Positions 5,999-12,052 of a DNA stretch of 21,162 bases are shown one piece after another. The position numbers and the translations under genes were made by a program. Under the pieces are notes generated by a model. That model was not told the DNA's origin, did no database searches, and saw only the letters and a program-made list of their open reading frames with translations. The stretch comes from DATJZH01 sp035499215 (GTDB lineage Bacteria > Actinomycetota > Actinomycetes > Streptosporangiales > Streptosporangiaceae): contig DATJZH010000252.1 in the NCBI GenBank assembly GCA_035499215.1, positions 1 through 21,162 on the forward strand. Direction: 5' to 3'. Every line of letters begins with the position of its first letter. Position 1 is the stretch's first letter.

Positions 5999-6889
5999 AT
6001 GCTTCCGGTGCACAACTTTTCCTATGGTGTTCTCACACCCTCTCTCGGTTACCTCATGTCCTGCCTCGGCGCCTACCTCGGCCTGCGCTGCACTGTCCGC
6101 GCCCGCGAATACACGGGCACAGAACGCGCCCGCTGGCTGCTGCTCGCGGCGGTCTCGATCGGGACCACCGGGATCTGGGTGATGCACTTCATTGCGATGC
6201 TGGGCTACACCATCCCCGGCCAGACCATCCGCTACAACGTGCCGGTCACGATTACGAGCATGCTCATCGCCGTGGCTGTGGTCTACCTCGGGCTGCTCAT
6301 CGTGGGCTTCGGCCCTGAGGGCGGCCGCAGCCTGCTGGCCGCCGGACTGATCACGGGCATTGGCGTGGCTGTGATGCACTACACCGGAATGGCCGCGATG
6401 CGGATGTCCGCCAGGATGACCTACAGCCCCGTCCTGTTAGCCGTCTCGGTGCTCATCGCGATCATCGCCGCCACGGCCGCCCTGTGGGCGGCGCTGCGCC
6501 TGAAGAATGTCTGGTCCACGCTGGGCGCGGCGCTGATCATGGGCGTGGCCGTCAGCGGCATGCACTACACCGGAATGGCCGCGATGCACGTCTACCCCGC
6601 GCCCGCGGCGACCGGCATGCCGATGGGCGGCGCCACCGCGGAGAACTTTCTGCTGCCGCTCATCCTCGGCATCAGCATCCTGAATTTCATCCTGACCGCC
6701 ACAATCGCGCTGTCCCCGAACGACGATGAGATCCGGGCTGACGCCGACCTGATGCAGCGCATCGCGCAGACCGGGGCCGACCCGTCGGCGCCCGCGCACT
6801 CCGTCTCGCCGGGTGCCGCGGCGAAGCGGCCAGGCAGTGCAGCGAGCCGCGCCATCGAGGGCCGCCGGCAGGCCGAGCGCAAACCCTAG
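5999..6889 (+). CDS. Stand-alone MHYT-domain integral membrane sensor-like protein
   Basis: The protein has 296 residues. The MHYT domain is a seven-helix membrane module proposed to bind a metal, possibly copper, and to sense O2, CO or NO. All three signature motifs are present at the ends of helices: MHF (residues 62-64), MHYTGMAAM (from 126) and MHYTGMAAM (from 188). Seven hydrophobic segments can be counted between residues about 10 and 245. The remaining 50 residues are a polar, Ala/Arg-rich cytoplasmic tail without a GGDEF, EAL or kinase domain, unlike many MHYT proteins. ATG 5999 has GGAG 8 nt upstream (5987-5990). The frame is open further upstream but there it runs through the response regulator and the repeats. 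It lies 187 bp after the two-component pair and could be its accessory sensor, which is an inference. Confidence 0.9.
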   Translation: MLPVHNFSYGVLTPSLGYLMSCLGAYLGLRCTVRAREYTGTERARWLLLAAVSIGTTGIWVMHFIAMLGYTIPGQTIRYNVPVTITSMLIAVAVVYLGLLIVGFGPEGGRSLLAAGLITGIGVAVMHYTGMAAMRMSARMTYSPVLLAVSVLIAIIAATAALWAALRLKNVWSTLGAALIMGVAVSGMHYTGMAAMHVYPAPAATGMPMGGATAENFLLPLILGISILNFILTATIALSPNDDEIRADADLMQRIAQTGADPSAPAHSVSPGAAAKRPGSAASRAIEGRRQAERKP

Positions 6890-6982
6890 GCGCGCTGCCG
6901 AGCCCAGGCCGGCTGAACCTGCGCGCAGCCATGCCGCGGCGGGGTCTGGGCGCGAGCCTCCGGCCGCCGCGGGCGTTCCTGC

Positions 6983-6988
6983 GAGAAT
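6983..6988 (+). promoter_or_regulatory. Weak -10-like element (GAGAAT), possible leaderless start of the ChrB-domain gene
   Basis: GAGAAT lies 6 nt before GTG 6995 with no Shine-Dalgarno. The first T of the TANNNT pattern is replaced by G, so support comes mainly from spacing. Confidence 0.3.
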
Positions 6989-6994
6989 GGCCTC

Positions 6995-7582
6995 GTGCCA
7001 GACACCGACCCGGGCGACGACAGCCGCGCGGCGGGCGACGATGACGCGACGGTCCGCGGCTGGCTGCTGCTGATCTACCGGGTGCCCTCGGAGCCCACCA
7101 GGCTGCGCGCCACGGTGTGGCGCAGGATCAAGAGCCTCGGCGCCATCTATCTGCAGAGTTCCGCCGCGGCTCTGCCGGCCAGCAGCCGGGCGCAGCGCGC
7201 GTTCCGCAAGCTCCGCAGCGAGATCCTGGCCATGTCCGGAACGGCCGTGCTGTTGTCGTGCGAGGTGCTGGCGGGCGAGCAGGAGATCCGTGCGGCATTC
7301 CAGGCGGCCAGGAACGACGAGTACGAAGAGATCGTCGACAAATGCGAGGACTTCCTGGCCCGGGTCCGCAAGGAGTACGTGGCCGAGCACTTCACCTACG
7401 CCGAACTCGAGGAGAATGAGGTCGATCTTGTCAAGCTGGCGAACTGGCTCGCGAGGGTCCGCGAGCGCGACGTATTCGACGCGACCGGACGCGATGCCGC
7501 CGAGAAGGGGCTTTCGCGGTGCGACGAGGTGCTGGAGGCCTATGCGGCGCGGGTATATGCCGAGGAGGAAGAGAGCAGCTGA
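6995..7582 (+). CDS. ChrB N-terminal domain protein
   Basis: The 195-residue soluble protein matches the N-terminal domain of chromate-resistance regulator ChrB. The marks are WLLLIYRVPSEPTRLRATVW followed by RRIKSLGAIYLQSSAAALP near residues 22-60. The rest is charged and helical, including FRKLRSEILAMSGTAVLLSC, a region rich in Glu and Lys, and an acidic end EEEESS. In classical ChrB a second, C-terminal domain follows; here the protein ends after the first. No chrA transporter gene is in the window, so a role in chromate resistance is not supported by context. GTG 6995 is preferred because no Shine-Dalgarno-linked start is seen and a hexamer sits 6 nt upstream. About 20 acidic residues precede the conserved domain. 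Confidence 0.8.
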   Translation: MPDTDPGDDSRAAGDDDATVRGWLLLIYRVPSEPTRLRATVWRRIKSLGAIYLQSSAAALPASSRAQRAFRKLRSEILAMSGTAVLLSCEVLAGEQEIRAAFQAARNDEYEEIVDKCEDFLARVRKEYVAEHFTYAELEENEVDLVKLANWLARVRERDVFDATGRDAAEKGLSRCDEVLEAYAARVYAEEEESS

Positions 7583-7590
7583 CCCCCGCA

Positions 7591-7615
7591 GCCGGCCCGA
7601 CCTGGCGGGTCCGGC
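7591..7615 (+). terminator. Hairpin after the ChrB-domain gene, candidate terminator
   Basis: GCCGGCCCG (7591-7599), loop of 6, CGGGTCCGGC (7606-7615) with one bulged T. It starts 9 nt after the stop codon and lies in a 61-bp gap between convergent genes. There is no U-tract. Confidence 0.45.
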
Positions 7616-7643
7616 ATGCGTGGCCGGGTGATGCCTCGCCGAG

Positions 7644-7955
7644 CTAGCTGGGGTCGGCCTGCCCGGCGCCGGCCTGCCCGGTGCCGCCCGGCCCGGTGCC
7701 GCCCAGCCCGCTGGTGACGGCAGCCGTGCTGGCCACCGTGCCGGTGCCGGCCCGGCGACCGCGGACCGCCCGCCTCAGGCTCACCGGCAGCAGCACCGCG
7801 AGCAGCAGCGGGAGCAGCCACCAGGCAGCCACGGACTCCTGGCTCAGCGCATAAGTGACGGCCAGCCCGGCCACCACGCCGACGGCGAGCAGCCAGTCAT
7901 CACCGACGACAAAGTCGTAGGCGAAGGCGCCGATGGCCTGCAGCCGCCCGGCCAT
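7644..7955 (-). CDS. Small membrane protein downstream of the COG4280 gene
   Basis: This 103-residue protein has no recognised family. Two hydrophobic stretches, about residues 22-38 and 44-60, suggest two membrane helices. A basic segment SLRRAVRGRRAG follows, which would put the C-terminus in the cytoplasm, and then a low-complexity tail built from GGTG and GQAGAGQ units. The ATG at 7955 starts one base after the stop of the upstream gene (TGACATG), so the two are almost certainly co-transcribed and coupled. The function is probably tied to the COG4280 protein. Confidence 0.7.
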   Translation of the reverse strand: MAGRLQAIGAFAYDFVVGDDWLLAVGVVAGLAVTYALSQESVAAWWLLPLLLAVLLPVSLRRAVRGRRAGTGTVASTAAVTSGLGGTGPGGTGQAGAGQADPS

Positions 7956-7956
7956 G

Positions 7957-8742
7957 TCAGGGCCGTTCCCGGCCGGCCGAAACGGGCACGGCCGCCACGG
8001 CGCCCGATGCGGCGGCGGCCCGGCGCATCAGCGCGGTCAGCGCGAGCGCGAATACGGCAATCACCGGGATGATCACCAGCAAGGCGGCATCCGAGCCTGG
8101 CCAGCGGGCGCCAGCACCCTCCGCGCCCCAGAACGTGCCGAAGCCCGTCAGCATGATTCCGACGACGAACTTCATCGTGTTCTCGGGCACCCGGCGCAGC
8201 GGCATCCTGATCGCCGCGCCAGCCAGTGCCACCAGCAGCACGGCGCAGACGGCGGCGACGGCGGCCAGGCCGACGTCGTGCTGATTACTGCCGAAGGTCA
8301 GCACGATGAACACCACTTCCAGCCCTTCGAGCAGCACGCCCTTGAACGACAGGGTGAAGCCGAGCCAGTCCGGCACCAGGCCGGCCCGCTGCGGCGGCTC
8401 GGCCGCCGCGGCAGCAAGCTGCTCGGCGAAGATTTTGTCCTCGTCATGCAGCGCCTGGTAGCCGCTGGCGCGCAGGATCGCCTTGCGCAGCCATTGCAGC
8501 CCGAAGACGAGCAGCAGTGCTCCGACCACCAGTCGCAGGGCGCCCAGCGGCACTGCGGCCACCGCCGGCCCGACAGCCGCGACGATGACCGCGAGCACGC
8601 CCAGCGCCGCCGCCATTCCCGCGGTAGCGGACCGCCAGTCCCGTGCGGTGCCGGCGGCCAGCACGATCGTCGTCGCCTCAACCGCCTCGACCGTGCAAGC
8701 CAGGAACACCGTCAGGAACAGGGCTCCTGCTCCTGCTCCCAC
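7957..8742 (-). CDS. COG4280-type integral membrane protein with two ExxE repeats (possible ion transporter)
   Basis: This polytopic membrane protein has 261 residues and about six to seven helices. It contains two related halves, each with a helix carrying ExxE: VEAVEATTIVL (Glu19, Glu22) and LEGLEVVFIVL (Glu139, Glu142). This duplicated acidic motif resembles the layout of cation transporters such as GDT1/UPF0016 and of the COG4280 group of uncharacterised membrane proteins. The transported ion, if any, is unknown. A conserved cytoplasmic loop ALHDEDKIFAEQL lies between the halves. GTG 8742 is preceded by GGAGG at only 4 nt; an upstream ATG at 8753 is out of frame. A TAGGCT promoter element and a perfect palindrome lie upstream. 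Confidence 0.75.
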   Translation of the reverse strand: MGAGAGALFLTVFLACTVEAVEATTIVLAAGTARDWRSATAGMAAALGVLAVIVAAVGPAVAAVPLGALRLVVGALLLVFGLQWLRKAILRASGYQALHDEDKIFAEQLAAAAAEPPQRAGLVPDWLGFTLSFKGVLLEGLEVVFIVLTFGSNQHDVGLAAVAAVCAVLLVALAGAAIRMPLRRVPENTMKFVVGIMLTGFGTFWGAEGAGARWPGSDAALLVIIPVIAVFALALTALMRRAAAASGAVAAVPVSAGRERP

Positions 8743-8761
8743 GCCGCCTCCATCCTCTGTT

Positions 8762-8777
8762 CCGATGCTGGCATCGG
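8762..8777. promoter_or_regulatory. Perfect 7-bp-arm palindrome in the COG4280 promoter
   Basis: CCGATGC-TG-GCATCGG is a perfect inverted repeat 20 bp upstream of GTG 8742. It covers the transcription start expected from the TAGGCT element, so it could be a repressor operator or a 5' mRNA hairpin. Confidence 0.5.
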
Positions 8778-8782
8778 CAGCT

Positions 8783-8788
8783 AGCCTA
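8783..8788 (-). promoter_or_regulatory. Predicted -10 element (TAGGCT) for the COG4280 gene
   Basis: TAGGCT on the minus strand would start transcription near 8776, about 34 nt before GTG 8742. No good -35 is seen. The same hexamer is used by pepA and lipB in this window. Confidence 0.4.
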
Positions 8789-8813
8789 CGTCCGAGCGCG
8801 GCTGAATGGCTCT

Positions 8814-8846
8814 AACAGCCGTCACCTCTGGGAAATGACGACTGTT
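8814..8846. repeat. 11-bp inverted repeat in the COG4280/pepA divergent region
   Basis: AACAGCCGTCA (8814-8824) and TGACGACTGTT (8836-8846) pair at 10 of 11 positions around an 11-nt spacer. It lies in the 274-bp gap between divergent genes. It may be a regulator site or a structured leader. The rest of the gap shows only the promoter elements listed. Confidence 0.6.
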
Positions 8847-9004
8847 CTCCCGGCCTTACCCGAGCGCCGCGCTCGCCCATGCCACGCTCGGCGGCTGGCA
8901 CACCAGCACGCCGGGCGGATCGGCCGCCGCCGGCGGATCGGCACGTCCGCTGACTTGCCAGCCGCCGGGCTGAGGATCGTGATCAGCCTCGCCCTGCCAG
9001 GCAT

Positions 9005-9010
9005 TAGGCT
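9005..9010 (+). promoter_or_regulatory. Predicted -10 element (TAGGCT), leaderless start of pepA
   Basis: TAGGCT is followed by 6 nt (CTGACC) and GTG 9017, and no Shine-Dalgarno is present. Confidence 0.55.
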
Positions 9011-9016
9011 CTGACC

Positions 9017-10516
9017 GTGACAACGACGCTGCGCATTGGTTCCGAACCCGCCCGCGACGCCCGCACGGACGCGATCATCGTCGGAGTTCTCCAGGGGCCC
9101 GACGGGCCCCTGCTTGCGCCGGGCGCCGAAGATGTCGACGCCGCGCTCGACGGCAGTCTCACCCAGACGCTTGCCGCGCTCGGCGCCGCCGGGAAGCCCG
9201 AGGAAGTCACCAGGATCGCGTCGTCTGGCCGGCTGGCCGCACCGCTGATCGCCGCGGTTGGCCTCGGTCCCGCCGATGACCCGCCGGTCTTTGACGGCGA
9301 GGTCCTGCGCCGCGGCGCGGGCGCTGCCGTCCGCTCGCTGGCCTGCGGCACGGCCGCCGCCATCGCGCTGGCGCTTCCCGCGAGGGACGCTGACGAGGCC
9401 GAGGCGGTCGCGCTCGGCGCGCTGCTCGGCGGCTACACCTTCGGCCGGTACCGCAGCACCGGGAACCAGGCCGCTCCCGGGCTCTTGCTGCTGGCCGGCG
9501 GCCATCATGCCGGCCAGGCAGCCGTCGCCGCCCAGATCCGCGCCGACGCCATCAGCCTGGCGCGCGACCTGGTGAACACGAGCCCGGCGCAGCTGTTCCC
9601 GGAGAGCTTCGCGGCGGAAGCCGAGCGAGTAGCCAAGGACAGCGGCCTGCGGATCGAGGTCCTGGACGAGAAGGCCCTGGCCGACGGCGGCTACGGCGGC
9701 ATCACGGCGGTCGGCCAGGGCTCGGTGCACCCGCCCAGGCTGGTCCGGCTTGCCTACCTCCGGCCGGGCGCGGCAAAGACAATCGTGCTGGCCGGGAAGG
9801 GCATCACCTTTGACTCCGGCGGCCTGTCACTCAAGCCGGCCAAGTCCATGGAGGCGATGAAGTCCGACATGGGCGGCGCGGCCGCAGTGCTCGCCGCCCT
9901 GCAGGCAATCGCCGCCATCGGCCCTGACGTCAACGTCATCGGCTACCTGCCGCTCGCTGAGAACATGCCAGGCGGCGGCGCGCAACGCCCATCGGACGTG
10001 ATCACCATCTACGGCGGGAAGACGGTCGAGGTGCTGAACACCGACGCCGAAGGCCGCCTTGTCCTCGCCGACGCGCTGGCCAGGGCCGCCGCCGACCACC
10101 CGGACCTGATGGTCGACATCGCCACGCTGACAGGCGCGCAGGTGATAGCGCTCGGGCCGCGGATCGCCGGCGTCATGGCCAACGACGACGCCGCGCGCGA
10201 CGCGGTCGTGGCCGCCGCCCGGCGCGTCGGCGAGGAGGCGTGGCCCATGCCGCTGCCCGACGAGCTGCGCAAGGGCCTCGACTCGACGGTGGCAGACCTG
10301 GCCAACGTCGCGGCCGACCGGCACGGCGGCATGCTCGTCGCCGGGCTGTTCCTCCGGGAATTTATACCGAACGGGTTTCGCTGGGTTCACCTCGACATCG
10401 CGGGGCCGGCGTTCAACGAGGGCGAGCCATACGGCTATACGCCTAAGGGCGGCACCGGAGCGGCAGTACGGACCCTCGTCCAGGTCGCCCTGGACGTGGC
10501 CGACGGGCGGCTGTAG
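9017..10516 (+). CDS. pepA: Leucyl aminopeptidase (M17 family)
   Basis: This cytoplasmic, hexameric two-metal aminopeptidase removes N-terminal residues from peptides. It has 499 residues, the normal length. The N-terminal macro-like domain covers about residues 1-165 and the catalytic domain the rest. The active-site segment GKGITFDSGGLSLKP contains Lys261 and Asp266, SDMGG contributes Asp284, and the family signature NTDAEGRLVLADAL spans residues 341-354 with Asp343, Glu345 and Arg347. All metal and catalytic residues are present. GTG 9017 is supported by the TAGGCT element 6 nt upstream. It precedes lpdA by 74 bp on the same strand, as in Streptomyces. Confidence 0.95.
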   Translation: MTTTLRIGSEPARDARTDAIIVGVLQGPDGPLLAPGAEDVDAALDGSLTQTLAALGAAGKPEEVTRIASSGRLAAPLIAAVGLGPADDPPVFDGEVLRRGAGAAVRSLACGTAAAIALALPARDADEAEAVALGALLGGYTFGRYRSTGNQAAPGLLLLAGGHHAGQAAVAAQIRADAISLARDLVNTSPAQLFPESFAAEAERVAKDSGLRIEVLDEKALADGGYGGITAVGQGSVHPPRLVRLAYLRPGAAKTIVLAGKGITFDSGGLSLKPAKSMEAMKSDMGGAAAVLAALQAIAAIGPDVNVIGYLPLAENMPGGGAQRPSDVITIYGGKTVEVLNTDAEGRLVLADALARAAADHPDLMVDIATLTGAQVIALGPRIAGVMANDDAARDAVVAAARRVGEEAWPMPLPDELRKGLDSTVADLANVAADRHGGMLVAGLFLREFIPNGFRWVHLDIAGPAFNEGEPYGYTPKGGTGAAVRTLVQVALDVADGRL

Positions 10517-10525
10517 ACCCGGAGG

Positions 10526-10541
10526 CGGGCGCGGACGCCCG
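10526..10541 (+). other. Short hairpin between pepA and lpdA
   Basis: CGGGCG, loop CGGA, CGCCCG, located 10 nt after the pepA stop. The stem is only 6 bp and has no U-tract, so it may be a weak terminator, an mRNA-stability element, or chance in GC-rich DNA. Confidence 0.3.
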
Positions 10542-10577
10542 GCTGATGTCAGCGATGGCAACTGATGACGACGGAGC

Positions 10578-10583
10578 AAGGAG
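10578..10583 (+). promoter_or_regulatory. Ribosome binding site AAGGAG deciding the lpdA start
   Basis: AAGGAG sits 7 nt before GTG 10591. It favours this start over ATG 10546 and ATG 10555, which have no such site. Confidence 0.75.
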
Positions 10584-10590
10584 CGTTTCA

Positions 10591-11970
10591 GTGACCGACG
10601 GCGGCAGCTACGACATCGTCATCCTCGGCGGCGGCAGCGGCGGTTACGCGTGCGCGCTGCGCGCGGCCGAGCTGGGGCAGCGGGTGGCGCTCATCGAGAA
10701 GGCAAAGGTGGGCGGCACCTGCCTGCACAGCGGCTGCATTCCCACCAAGGCGCTGCTGCATGCGGCCGAGATCGCTGACCACGCCAGGGACGGTGCCGCG
10801 TTCGGCGTCCGCAGCAGCTTCGACGGCATGGACATGGCGGGGGTCAACGCCTACAAGGACAAGGTGGTGAGCCGGCTCTGGAAGGGCCTGACCGGCCTGA
10901 TCGCCAGCCGCCACATCGATGTGATCGAAGGCGACGGCCGGCTTGAGTCACCGACCCGGGCGCGGGCCGGTGACCGGCTCTTCGACGCCGCGCACGTGGT
11001 GCTCGCCACCGGATCTGAGGCCCGGACCCTGCCCGGCCTGCATATTGACGGCGAGCGCGTGATCACCAGCGACCACGCGCTGACGCTCGACCGGGTGCCT
11101 GCCTCGGTGGTCATCCTGGGCGGCGGCGTGATCGGCGTCGAGTTCGCCAGCGCCTGGCGCTCCTTCGGAGCGGAGGTCACGATCGTGGAGATGCTGCCCC
11201 ACCTGCTCCCGGCCGAAGAAGCGTCGAGCTCCAAGCTCCTCGAGCGCGCCTTCCGGCGGCGCGGCATCGGCTACAAGCTCGCTACCAGGTTCGAAGGCGT
11301 CAAGAACACCGACTCGGGGGTGACGGTCACCCTGGGCGGCGGCCAGACGATCGACGCCGAGCTGCTCCTCGTCGCCGTCGGCCGCGGCCCCGTCTCGGCG
11401 GGGCTCGGCTACGAGGAGGCCGGCGTGGCCGTCGAGCGCGGCTTCGTCCTGGTGAACGAGTACTGCCAGACCAATGTCGCGACGATCTCCGCCATCGGCG
11501 ACCTCACCCCGGGACTCCAGCTCGCGCACGCCGGCTTCGGCGAGGGGATCATGGTCGCCGAACGGCTGGCCGGGCTGCCCGTCGTCCCGATCGACTACGA
11601 CGGCGTCCCGCGGGTTGCCTACAGTGACCCGGAAGTGGCCTCCGTTGGCATCACCTCGGCGACCGCCGCCGAGCGCGGCATCGAGACCACCGAGGTCAGC
11701 TACGACCTGGCCGGCAATGGCAGGAGCCAGATCCTGCAGACGCAGGGCGCCGCGAAAGTCATCGCCGTCGCTGGCGGCGGCCCGGTGCTCGGCATCCACC
11801 TCGTGGGCGCGCGCGCGGGCGACCTGATAGCCGAAGGGCAGCTGATCTACAACTGGGAAGCCGTGCCCGCGGACGTCGCCCAGCTGATCCATCCGCATCC
11901 GACGCAGTCCGAGGCCGTCGGCGAGGCGCACCTGGCGCTCGCCGGCAAGCCTCTGCACTTCCACTCATGA
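10591..11970 (+). CDS. lpdA: Dihydrolipoyl dehydrogenase (E3)
   Basis: This FAD- and NAD-dependent flavoprotein reoxidises dihydrolipoyl groups of 2-oxoacid dehydrogenase complexes. From GTG 10591 it has 459 residues, normal for E3. The FAD-binding fold is DIVILGGGSGGYACALRAAE (residues 8-27), and the redox disulfide lies in GGTCLHSGCIPTK (Cys44, Cys49). The NAD site is VILGGGVIGVEFASAW. The second FAD motif contains SAIGDLT, and the C-terminal dimer domain ends with HPHPTQSEAVGEA, carrying the catalytic His-Glu pair. The start is set by AAGGAG at 7 nt and by the conserved N-terminus; an in-frame ATG 15 codons upstream is less likely. It lies directly before the E2 gene, so the two products act in one complex. 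Confidence 0.95.
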   Translation: MTDGGSYDIVILGGGSGGYACALRAAELGQRVALIEKAKVGGTCLHSGCIPTKALLHAAEIADHARDGAAFGVRSSFDGMDMAGVNAYKDKVVSRLWKGLTGLIASRHIDVIEGDGRLESPTRARAGDRLFDAAHVVLATGSEARTLPGLHIDGERVITSDHALTLDRVPASVVILGGGVIGVEFASAWRSFGAEVTIVEMLPHLLPAEEASSSKLLERAFRRRGIGYKLATRFEGVKNTDSGVTVTLGGGQTIDAELLLVAVGRGPVSAGLGYEEAGVAVERGFVLVNEYCQTNVATISAIGDLTPGLQLAHAGFGEGIMVAERLAGLPVVPIDYDGVPRVAYSDPEVASVGITSATAAERGIETTEVSYDLAGNGRSQILQTQGAAKVIAVAGGGPVLGIHLVGARAGDLIAEGQLIYNWEAVPADVAQLIHPHPTQSEAVGEAHLALAGKPLHFHS

Positions 11971-12035
11971 CCACCCGCACGGCAACCCGCTGACGGCATT
12001 GGTCTCGCCGCGCGCCCGATAGAGTCGATCCAACG

Positions 12036-12041
12036 AAGGAG
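12036..12041 (+). promoter_or_regulatory. Ribosome binding site AAGGAG of sucB
   Basis: AAGGAG is 11 nt before ATG 12053, a rather long but workable spacing. A possible -10 TAGAGT lies at 12020-12025 but has no clear -35. Confidence 0.55.
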
Positions 12042-12052
12042 CAGCGGAAAGC

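Noticed and set aside
10948..11964. Minus-strand open frame antisense to lpdA
   Set aside because: Mirror frame of a complete dihydrolipoyl dehydrogenase; no start-site signals and no recognisable domain.
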